A stretch of 64,000 nucleotides of DNA, taken from Chaunax sp. Z400 (Eukaryota > Chordata > Actinopteri > Lophiiformes > Chaunacidae). Below, in pieces: positions 12,501-22,757 of this stretch (within the stretch, counting starts at the first letter, position 1; each line of letters opens with the position of its first letter). The stretch covers positions 14,045,908 through 14,109,907 of the forward strand of contig CM075192.1 in NCBI GenBank assembly GCA_037577475.1, given 5' to 3'. Both the position numbers and the translations under genes were made by a program. Under the pieces are notes generated by a model, which saw only the letters and a list, made by a program, of their open reading frames with translations, made no database searches and had not been told where the DNA came from.

Positions 12501-15500
12501 ACATTGTTAATGTTTTTAGACAAATAGTCAATAGTTAAGAGGCCAAAGGAGGTTTAATTTGTGTGAGTGCTGTTTTTTTCCCACTTTACCAGATATCCTA
12601 TATAAGGCAAGTACTGGTAAGTAAGAACAGGCTCTCCGTAAAGTTGAGCTATGTAGATGAGACAGTCCAAAACGGGCCCTGCTGTCTGGTCACCAACCAC
12701 AGGTTTCTTCTCATACACGCTGCCCATTCCCACACTCTCCAGACTGCTCTCCTCAGACGCTGGGGCCACAAACTGGTGTTTCTCAGGCCCTGCAGGCATT
12801 TTTGAAATACAAAACTTCAGAACATTGTCTAAGCATAGAAAGAAGGAAGTTAAACTTTTCATATTATAAACGTACGTACCAATGTAACAACTTGTGAGCA
12901 ATCGCAGCAAATTTCTGGCTACATATCGAGATGTCACCGTTGGTCCAAGCTTGGCTGACAGCCATCGAACTGTTTTGCAGACTGTATCTGTGTGTCGAGA
13001 CATGATTCAAAAACATAACATATAATCAGTGAATTAACAAATCATTTACATAAACCTCAATGACTCACTCACCGAGAAGAATCTTTTGCTCCTTCTCCTC
13101 AGTGTCTTCTGATGGATCTTGGTCATCTTCCTCTTCCTGACCTTCCGCATTGTTTTTCCGATTCTCTTCTAATACCATTCCATTCATAAACTCACCCTCC
13201 AGAGTGGCAACTGTGGCTCCTGACCCATCGGTGCAACCAGAGAGAGTGAGGTCCACGCTGAGAACAGCAGGATCATCTTCCCCGTCGTTGCCCTCATTAG
13301 TTTCAGTCACCTCTTCTTCCTCCAGCTCTCCTCCCTCCTCTCCCTCACTAGTGTGTTTCAGGTCCTGGCTGCTGTCAGCTGATTTAAGACTGACTCGATC
13401 CCGCATTGAGTCTCCATCGCCCAGTGAAAGCTCACTTGTGCTGCTCTTGTCACTTAGTTTCCCTACACTGAGAGACTCCTGGTCTTGATCCTTTGCTGCA
13501 GAGTTCTGACTGTGTTGTTTCCCGCCAGCCATCCCTGCTCCACTGTTGACATAGAACCCATTCTGAAAGTCTTCTGCCTCTGAGAGAAAAACTTGATCAT
13601 TGAGACTAATTCCAGAGGAGTAATCAACCAGCCCTGCATCTCCCACCACATTGACTCCTCCACTGGCTCCACTGCTACCTCCTTTATTCCCACTAACAGA
13701 CCCAGATGATGACCGAACCTCACCACACTGAAAGTCTTCTTCTTCTTCCTCTTCTTCTAGACTGCATGTACCACCCCTCAGCCTTTTACAAGTCTCCACA
13801 CCAGTGCCTGAGATGCCGCTTTCAAAGCCAGTGATGACCTGCAACACATGGGGTAGCAGGCTGGACAGAAAGGCCTGTAGACTGAGCCTCACAATCAGCT
13901 GCAAAATGAAACAGTCAGTATAGAGATAAAAACGTCCTCGCAGGCAGTGAGGGTTTTCATAAACATTGATCAGTGGCTTCAGTAAGTACTTGTTTGCATT
14001 TCTGGGACCCAGCACTCTAGAGATGGGCTCGAAAAGGTACCAAGCTGCATAGACTGCAGTTGACTCCTCAAGCATGAGGGACAGAATGAAGGGCAGGAGA
14101 ATCTCCAGACCTTCAGCTGTCATGCTACCCTGCAATAGTGTCTCTAGCTGCTGCCAAAGGTGAAAGACAACATCTCTTCCTTGAAGATTACACAAAGTCT
14201 CCATTTTGGCATGGTAGGAAAAGATAAAATGATGAAGTGCTGCAAAATATGATGGGAAAGGAAATGGGGTGGTGATTGAGTTCAGTAATTGGCAGGGGTT
14301 TGGGGGAGGCAGACCATCGCAAACAGGGTCATATTTGAAAAGGAGTGGGCGTGGGATATCAGACACTTCTCTATGAGCGTGTCCAGAGTGCTTCTCCAAT
14401 AACAGCAGTGTCTCGAGAGCATGATGCAAAAACAATGGCACATCACGAAGGCTGGCAGAGCATAACTTCATAACAGATTGGAAACGCTGTTTGAGGCTAC
14501 TGCTGGGTTTCAGTCCTCTGTGTTTAGAGGAGTAGAATATTTCAGCGATAACAACACCAAGGGCCTGCATGTCTCTTTGGTAGAGCTGTGTAAGCGAGGG
14601 TAGAGATTCAATCATCACACTGCAATTGCTAGATTCTGCCGGATCCCACACCTCAGCATGCAGACTCTTCACCAGGAAATTGTTCAGTTTCTCCAGCTCT
14701 TCCAAAGGCTGTAATGGGTTGAAGCCTTCAGGGAGGATGATCTTGACTTCCTCTGCATTGGTGGCAGGAACACTCCCCTCTCCTTGTTTTTTGTTTGTTG
14801 GTCCTCTTTGTATCATGGAATTGCGCAATCCAGGGCCTAAACCACTTGTGAAATCACTAGGGAATGAACTCGGGGACTGAGATACAATAAGTGCAGTGTG
14901 CTCTCCTCCAATCTTTCCACCTGCTGTACTGCTGTTTGGCATTGGCACAGAGCAGGAAGCAGAACTGGATGAGCCGGTCGACGCTAATGAATCCAGAGCT
15001 TCCATACCTTGTTCAAGCTCTTCATCTCTGTCTACTATGGCCCAGCCACTTGACTCACACCCAGTTGACTCTGGCACCATTCCATCCACAGTGTCAGCCA
15101 CGGTGTCAAATTGAGGGATGTGTAGAGAAGGCACATTAAGAGCAGCAAGGCCAAGGAGAGGGGGTTCTGCTGGCGCGTACTGTGAAGGAGATAAGCGGGG
15201 CGGATGTGGCTGGTCAAACAGTTGAACTACACCATAGGTAGTCAGATTGGTGTGATTGTCCACTAGGTGCAGGCATACATTCTTTGCCTTGACGGCTTCT
15301 TTACCAGAGAGCTTATAGCCAAATGTCAGATCTATCCAGTGATGCAAATGCTGGGACACCTCTTTGCTCTCGAGAAGGCGTCGATGGACCTCAATAAAGT
15401 CCTCACACGACTTGCACCAGGAAGGCACATCCAGGTCTGGCATGTCAGGGTGGATAGAGTGAAAAATGGAGGGATCTGTGTAGAACTCTGGAATGCATTC

Positions 15501-17890
15501 ATCAGGGGTCCAGCTCTGCATACGCTCCATACTGGCTGGGTATTCATTAGGCTCCCACTGGGATCTAACATGGCTGCACAACACTGACTTGGGTGTTTGC
15601 CGGGCTTTGTAGACATAGTAGGTAATATCTGAGAGCACATCAGAAATATGATGAGGTACATGGAGGTGGTCAGGCTGCCCACCACTGCCAGGTCCAACAG
15701 AGCCACTGAGGTCTCCACCTACACCACTTCCACCAACATTACCCACTGCAGCTGCCAAAGCCTCTTTGGTCATTTCATATGTGAAGTCCAGCTGCTTATC
15801 TCCCTTATTGAGCCTGAACTTTGACCTCCTGAGGTCCCGGAATATTCCAAATGGCACAGTGAAATCCACCACCCAAGGCAGAACAGGGTGATAATTAGGG
15901 TCTCCTTCTCGCCGTCCAGCTAACTTGTTCAGTTCCATCAAGTAATAGAAGTTACTGATGCGTCCATGAACCCAGTCCAAAACCAATGTCTTGAGCTCAC
16001 CAAAGCAGTCTTTGCAAAGTCTCTTGTTCTCTTGGCTCACACATGAATTGTCCCTTGGTAGGACACATTTTGGCACTTGACTGCCAGTCATAGCACTGTC
16101 TGCTTCCCCTTCCACTCCCAGCTCTTCATAATGGGCTAGGTTGAGCTTTAGACGACTGCAGAGCCGCTCATCTACTACTATGTCCTGCAGAGAGAGCTCC
16201 CCACAAGACAGACCTACTGCATGACAGGCCTGTAGGGCAATTAGTAACTGGTAGAGAATGAACAACACTTTGGCATGGCTGTTAGCGAGCTTGGCTGGGC
16301 TGAAGGACACAATATCATGGAGTGAATACTGACTATAAGGTAGAATTACATAGAGCATCTCTGCTGTCTCCAGCAGACACTCTGCAGGCAGAACATTAGG
16401 ACACAGATGCTCTGACTGGGACTTGGAAAAGCAAGTTGAACTGGATGGCAAGTAGTATTCTTTCTCCTTTTCTCTGGCCGGAGAAAGGGATGGTGAAACT
16501 TTGTCAGATGAGATGAATGTGGAATTGAAGAGCTTCTGTAAAGCATGACGCATTGCATCTACAGCTGCAGTATGCATCTGCTCACTGGCTCCTGCATATG
16601 GTTGCACAAGTTTGTAATGAACTTCACGCCATAAATTCCTGAAAAAGGGAAAAAGTCTGATGCATTACTCTGTCAAACATGTTCTACTCAGTGACAAAAT
16701 AGGTATTTCAAACTCAAATATAAATCTCACAAGTCTAAATTTTAAATTCACTTCAAACTAAATCTATATCTAAAACATACAAGAGTTAAATGCCTAATGT
16801 TGTTACGAGTGCATGATTTAAGACTAATAGACACTAAAGTAATCCACAAAGGCAAGTTGTAGTTCATTTTAAGGGAAGCCCCAGGTACTCAAGGCTGCAA
16901 CTAATAATTATTTTCATTATCAACTGATTGAACCGTTATTTTTTTCAACAAATCATCTAATCTATAAAAAGGTATACAAATTAAAAAAGCCCAGTAGATG
17001 TTAAAAAAAGCCTTGAAACCCAGAGACAATAAATTATACTGATATAAAAAGGAGAAAAGACATACATCTTGTTGCTGGTTAATTTCCTGTAGATCAACTC
17101 ATCAATTAATCAAATAATTGTTTCAGCTCTACCCAAATATATTATTGAGTTAGAAAATCTTTTGGGTGAAAGTAATATTCATAAATAATAAGTGAACAGG
17201 CAATAGACCCTTTTTCACAACAGCCACAATGACATTAAATCGTAGGTAAACAAAGGTTTAATTAATAAATTTAATGAAGGTTCACATCCATTTAGTGTAA
17301 CAGGCTTTTCCAGTGGGCCAATAAGCAAAATTGCAGCATCCTGACTCATTTTGACCAGTTGTTTCTGCTGTGTTTACCCTGCTATTGTCAAAAAACGGTT
17401 GTTGTGAGAAAGATCTGTTGTTATGAGAATTAAAGATCATCTGTAAAGGAGAATTTTAGTTCGATTGAGCTTTAGCAGAGATATATGGTGACACATTTTA
17501 AAGTAGAATGTCAGAGCATATATAGTACCTGACATTGTGCTGTGATACACAGTGCATGGTTTTGACATAAGAATCCTGTGGCATGAATTCCATTTGTTGA
17601 TGGCAAGGGTCTCTGGCTAATCTGTAGTTCAGCTTGCTTTTCCTCAGACCCTGAATGCAAACACGTGTCCAGCCAGGAGGCAACTTTGCCTGACAGCACT
17701 GAAGGTATGTGTGAATTTCTGCCTCGCTGATGCTTTCGAAGCGAGCACAGCGCATGACCCTCCTCTCCCGGAGGCCCATCACCCAGCGCGTAGGAACAAG
17801 AGCTACAATCTCCCTGGGACGAGGGCCTGGGCCTTGCTGCCGTCTGTCAACTCCCAAGTCCTTCTCAACGGAATGTATCAGCCAATCCAT
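6574..17890 (-). CDS. wdr81: WD repeat-containing protein 81 (BEACH and WD40), 11 coding exons
   Basis: Endosomal protein that in mammals pairs with WDR91 to restrain class III PI3-kinase during early-to-late endosome conversion and also acts in aggregate autophagy. Exons in transcript order: 17890-17529, 16638-13073, 12987-12880, 12789-12590, 12469-12288, 12010-11845, 11499-11334, 11224-10397, 10274-10129, 9966-9784, 6900-6574. They total 6234 bases, 2077 aa (human 1941). The ATG at 17890 sits in a strong context (ACCATGG), begins MDWLIHSVEKDLGVD like the human N-terminus, and has an in-frame TGA upstream in the same exon. The BEACH region is about residues 342-575 (DWVHGRISNF, then LHHWIDLTFGYKL). 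An acidic, Ser-rich linker covers about 1000-1310. WD40 repeats fill about 1770-2077 (LSGSKDKTVKLW, VVSCDGTVHLWD, ending IRLLA). Oddities: the intron at 10275-10396 uses a GC donor, and an 890-base intron follows residue 120. Confidence 0.96.
6901..9783 (-). other. Large last intron of wdr81
   Basis: This 2.9-kb intron lies between the last two WD40 exons; the other wdr81 introns are mostly 60-350 bases. It ends in a short CA-rich tract at about 9748-9777. I saw no coding segment or recognisable transposon; the open frames here show no conserved motif. Confidence 0.6.
10275..10396 (-). other. wdr81: GC-AG intron in wdr81
   Basis: On the minus strand the upstream exon ends ACAG and the intron begins gcaaga; it ends ccttag. 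Joining at these points gives Y-T-G-K-Q-I-R, matching the conserved WD40 linker of WDR81 (TGK in human), and keeps the whole 2077-codon frame open. No GT donor nearby gives an in-frame joint. Confidence 0.8.
16892..17130. mobile_element. MITE-like repeat in the first coding intron of wdr81
   Basis: About 240 bases with imperfect terminal inverted repeats: the left end reads ggctgcaactaataattatt and the right end, reverse-complemented, reads agagctgaaacaattatttg. The interior is AT-rich and noncoding. The ends resemble a very common teleost short DNA-transposon family with gctgcaac termini. Target duplications are not clear. It occupies the middle of the 16639-17528 intron; the rest of that intron holds nothing recognised. 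Confidence 0.55.
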
Positions 17891-18016
17891 GGTGAGTCTC
17901 CAGTGCTTGTTAATGGTCACACAATGTCCTGCTTCATACACCTCGCTGTCTCCAAATCAAGGACATCAAGGGTAGACCCAATCTCCTGTTCCACCTGTCC
18001 CTCACTGAGGAAATAG
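17891..18016 (-). promoter_or_regulatory. wdr81: 5' UTR part of wdr81 exon with upstream in-frame stop
   Basis: A pyrimidine-rich acceptor (tttttcag on the minus strand) ends at 18017, so the exon holding the wdr81 start codon probably begins at 18016. An in-frame TGA lies about 70 bases before the ATG, and no in-frame ATG comes between. A further noncoding exon and the promoter must lie to the right, probably around 18400-18950. Confidence 0.6.
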
Positions 18017-19024
18017 CTGAAAAACACAAATGGACAAGAAGATGAGCAACTACAGCCTTTTGTAGTGGTTTAACAACAAGACTGCCATGGAAAACTTTAA
18101 TGGGAGATCATTGTTTTCCACGGAAGAGGGAAGTAAGTTACTGCAATGACAGTAATGTGAAGTTGGTGAATGCCTTAATGTCCTCCAAGTTCCTTCATTC
18201 CTTCAGCTTCCTTAGCTCAGCTCACATGACTTAACTGTTTCTGACCCTTCAACGCAGCTGATCTACACTAGTTGAAAGTTAACTAAAAAGCCTCCAAATG
18301 CAGTGAGTTAAACTGTAGCTTTACTACAAGCAAAGTATAATAAAGTGCGTCTTAGTAAATGTACAACTCACTTTAGCTTGGATGCTAGGGGGCTGGACGA
18401 GATAGCACCGTATAAACAATACTGCCCAACAAACCAAGAGTAAAGTAGAAATGCACAATTTATCCAGCTACTGCAACGACAACAAATGTTACGTTTAAAT
18501 ACCGGAAATTGGGTTGGGAGCTTAAAGAAAACAATTGAGGAAGTAACAATAACTTAACGCTACCAGTTAGCTTTGCGAAGCGGCTAACATTATGATACTT
18601 TAATTCAGCAAGCAAAGAACCATCATACATACAGCCACTAACGTCATTGACACAACACTTGACAATTGCGCCTATATTGGTTAAATGTAACCTCAATGTG
18701 AATACGGAACAACGACCAACAAACAACATGTACTTCTTTTTTCGCTCACCAATTGTAGCAGTTTGCAGCTAGCAAGCCTTAAGATAAGGGCCGGTTTCAC
18801 GCATGATGTGTTTGTATTGCATTATCTTCATAACACGAAAACATACTGCGGGGCGACATCTAAGTAGCTCCTCCATTTTGAGATGTTTACTGATGTGTGT
18901 CAGCAGTCGGACCACAGTCAGTCAGCCGACAGTGTTTTTGTTCTGTGCCAGTTGCAGCCATGTTTTCGAAGCGACACCTCATGTGACACAACACCAACCC
19001 CATCTCATGTGACTGCTGCTGACG

Positions 19025-19164
19025 TTCTTCTTCTTCGTCTTCTTCTTCGTCTTCTTCTTCGTCTTCTTCTTCGTCTTCTTCTTCGTCTTCTTCTTCGTCT
19101 TCTTCTTCGTCTTCTTCTTCGTCTTCTTCTTCGTCTTCTTCTTCGTCTTCTTCTTCGTCTTCTT
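19025..19164. repeat. (CTTCTTCGT)n 9-bp minisatellite
   Basis: About 15 nearly perfect copies of a 9-base unit, cttcttcgt. It is polypyrimidine-rich on the plus strand and gives artificial long open frames on both strands (Lys-Lys-Thr on the minus strand, Leu/Arg runs on the plus strand) that are not genes. It lies roughly 1.0 kb upstream of the wdr81 start exon, in the presumed promoter region. Confidence 0.95.
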
Positions 19165-22100
19165 GGTTGACAACCAGCTTATAGGTGCATTTGCAATGAT
19201 ATTAAACACCAAGAATATGTTTTATGCTGACTTGATTAAACAGAAATGAAAATAACGTGTTTTTTATTTATATGTATGCAGAGTCCCATAATTACAATAC
19301 AATATTTGCACAATTAGCTCCTTACATTTAGGTTATATGTTCACATGTTTAACTACATTGTCTGTTTATTGCATTTTGAATCTGCAATTCTTGTTCTTCA
19401 TTTTGCATATCTAGAGACTGGAAAAGTGAGACATTTATTCATTATCTGGTAAAACGTATGTTTTTATTGTGCATATGACAATAAATATCTTGAAATATGT
19501 GAAAAGGTGACATATTTTGACAAGACCTTTTAAATAACCTTTAGTAAGCATCCTTGGTACATTATTTAAATATGTCTTTAAGAAGGGGGAAGAATTGTCT
19601 TTCATCCTGGTCAATGTGTTTTTTCTTGTCCGATGCTTGTCACTTTACATTTTTCAGTAAATCCTGTGTGACAAATTAAGAGCTCCTGATTCTTGAGAGA
19701 CACCATGCTAAACCAGGCTGCTGTATCTCACTGAGCTAATGTAGGGAATTAAATGAGGCCACAATTTCATGTTGCTTCTGGCCTTCCCTGAAAATTGCCT
19801 TATTTCAGGAACCAGAATGTTTCCCATTCAAGTGAATTGACTGATACTGTAAATCATAAATACTGTATTTGCTTCTACACCCTAACTGGGGTGTAGTGAG
19901 AGAAATGTCCACAGGGTGGCATTATGTGTGTAATTTTCACAGACAGATCCTCCACCAACCTTAAAATATGCAGTATGCAGTTTTTGCTGTCATTTGATAA
20001 TAAAGCAAAGCGATACAATTTGGGCACTTATGGTCAAAACTAAACAACTGGATCATGCTGATTAACAACGTTTTGTGTAATCAAATTTGGTAAAAATCAG
20101 TTCACACAAATAAAAAGGTTCTCATCTCAGTATAATACCAATGCAACATAATTACTGTCAGCACTTTTACAGAAAACACACAGCCAAAGAACAGGACGTT
20201 CATGTCTCAGCATACTATGCACTTCTCTTTATTCTGTTCTTAGCAGTATTGCCAGGCAGAATGTGTTTTATGTCGCAAAGCATAAAAGTGTTGAGTTTGA
20301 TTTCAAACATTCACTGCCAATGGTCTGAACTATCAGGACACAGCACAAGCTGCATCATATATTGATACCACAGTAACTCTGCAATGCATGTTCTGCTATT
20401 TGTACTTAAGTATTGTGTCACATTACTCAAATATGTCATCTTCTTAAGTTACTGTAAGTGGTACGTAGTCTTCTGTGTAGACAGAGAAAATGTGACACCT
20501 ACAACATTTAAAAACCTTTACAAATTCAAACATGTCAAGCTAAAACTTTAAATTTCTTGATTAACAACTTGATGAAAAGTGAGGACAGGTGCATTGCCAT
20601 TAGTCAAATCAATTAAAGTTGTGTTTTCTGGCATCATGATCTCTGCCAACAAGATTACATTTTCTGTTGGTTTGTTTGTCTTGTTGTTTGGTTGGATGAC
20701 TATAAATAAGAAATATCCATTAGATTTGCTGGAGAGTTAGGTCATGGGCCAAGTGGAGCATTAATGGTATGGAGAGTGCAGTCAGACAGTCATTTATGAA
20801 GAAATGTGAGTAGCATGAAAAAGTATTTTTACCAGTAACACGTCCAAACCATCAGATCATCAGCACCGAACAATTTACCAGCACAAGACTTTTCCAATTC
20901 TTAATTCTCTTCTAAACTTTATTTAGTTGTGTGCCAACAGACATCTCATCCACTGACTGGTAAATACAATAATGTGAACCAAAGAGTAAAATGTAAAGTC
21001 TGCTGAAGAAACAGGTTGAATATTGAAATATGACGACTGCTGGTAAAGAAATGTATTTATTAACCAACACTGAGGAATTTAGGCAATCCCCCTCTGGCAT
21101 GAAGGAGAAAAAAACAATGATGTTATCTGTTTATTAAACAAACAAATGCACACAAATATAATTTCAATTTTGTTCATTCAGATGGCCATTTATGTACACA
21201 ATGGGTTTCTTATGAGTTTTAAATAGCCAAGCAGACAAAAATCAACATCAATCAATACAAATGAAGTCAATAATCTGCTGAAACTCTAATATATTTGAGA
21301 GAGTGGTAACCATTCTGTCCACATACCCAATATGGTTGTCCCAATTTCCCTTTTATTTTAGTTTTGTGAACCTATTACAATGCATTGAGACAATCCCTCT
21401 TTGAGTTTAGGGACTTGTTCTTAAATTAATGGCATTTGAAAGGCTGAAGAGAGGTGGTTTTCCTGGTGAAACATAGACAAGCTGAAATATTGGTCAGCAG
21501 AAAACACAAACACAGAAATGCACTGAGAAAAGAGGGGAAAATATTCACTGAAATACTTGTGAGGTCTTTTAATTGGTTCATAGAATGCAGGTATTTTGAT
21601 GCAGACACACAGTCTTGCAATGCCAACTTGGTTGCAACATATTTTTATGGTTGGCAACCACATGCTGCTTTGCAAGGGCACTGTTACATTATCTGGTTGA
21701 CACATGTTACAAAGACCGCATAGATGATATTGAAACTTGCTATACTAAATACTTTAAATAATACTTTAAATAATAGTAAATATTTAAGAGCTGTGATTTT
21801 CATGTAGACTATTTGTTTTCATTTCAGAAACTACAACCAATATGTAGAGCTTATGCCTGCTTGTAAATATCATTTTACAATGAGGTAAAGAAGTTGAGCC
21901 CTACCTGGTGACTTGGTGCTCTCTGATAGAACCCCTGGAGTGGCCTTTACACATTCAGCTTTTACTGGGTTAAATCCCCACATTGCATTCAAATCAACTC
22001 TGTTAATCAACAATTAACAGAAACTCAACTGTCTTGTGTCATTGAGGCTGCATTGATGGATTGTTGAAACACTTATTTATCAGTCCGTTTGCATAACTTT

Positions 22101-22498
22101 TCCTAATTCTTATTACTTCACCTCACAGTGAATCACAACATGGCATAGTCTGATCTGATGCAAGGGGTGTAAGTAGTCATCTTATATTTATTCAAAGAGC
22201 ACACAAACGTGAATATGCTGACACTGTTCTTCAACAAGTGGCAAAACCCACTTCACTAAAAGGAGTTAGTGATGGATTCATTCCGATACACACCTGTCAA
22301 TATTGATTTAGCAGCTGTAGGAACCTCAAGTTTTTCAACTTTTGTTGAAGAGTTTGCAACATTTCTGCCAGTCAGGACAAAATAGTAATGTTATGATTAT
22401 TTGACGATTGATGATTGATGATTATGAACATTTTTATCTTGATTTTGAAAATAATCAGTCAGCTCTTTTTTTCTTTTTTGGCGTGAGCAGCCTCGCTT
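19165..22498. other. Intergenic region between wdr81 and slc13a5-like gene
   Basis: The two genes are divergently transcribed. AT-rich and without conserved open frames. A fragment at about 20640-20760 (core aggtcatgggccaag) resembles, in reverse orientation, part of the dispersed repeat family seen again at 58970-59370. Nothing else was recognised. Confidence 0.5.
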
Positions 22499-22502
22499 TC
22501 TT

Positions 22503-22533
<31 letters not shown>

Positions 22534-22551
22534 GTCTCTCTCTCTCTCTCC
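22499..22551. repeat. (TC)n polypyrimidine tract upstream of the slc13a5-like start
   Basis: Runs of tc dinucleotides broken by ttt and gtc interruptions, 120-170 bases upstream of the start codon. Such a tract may lie in the core promoter or 5' UTR. Length variation between individuals is likely. Confidence 0.85.
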
Positions 22552-22631
22552 CTTCATTGTGATTCGCCTCTTTCTCTCCTTTATCTGCGGTGGGACTCCC
22601 CCTCCTCCTCTTCTCCACAAAAGCGCGATCC

Positions 22632-22757
22632 ATGGTGCGAAAGCCTCCTTGTCTCAGTTTTTATTCAGGATGGCATTCTTCAAATTTCTCCGCTCTGTTA
22701 AGAATGAGTTTATTCTCTTTTCAGCTCCGTTTCTTCTTCTTCCACTGCCTTTGGTGA
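22632..22757 (+). CDS. Upstream ORF overlapping the slc13a5-like start
   Basis: An ATG at 22632 with G at +4 opens a 41-codon frame that runs past the main start codon (22670) in another frame and stops at 22755-22757. If transcription starts upstream of 22632, it would reduce initiation at the main ATG. Its peptide resembles nothing known to me; it is described as a possible regulatory ORF, not as a protein gene. Confidence 0.3.
   Translation: MVRKPPCLSFYSGWHSSNFSALLRMSLFSFQLRFFFFHCLW

Noticed and set aside
13150..15718. Several 80-128-codon frames opposite or overlapping the large wdr81 exon
   Set aside because: Shadows of the wdr81 coding frame; no independent homology.
18883..19212. Open frames rich in Leu-Arg or Lys-Thr on the two strands
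   Set aside because: They are translations of the 9-bp minisatellite at 19025-19164.
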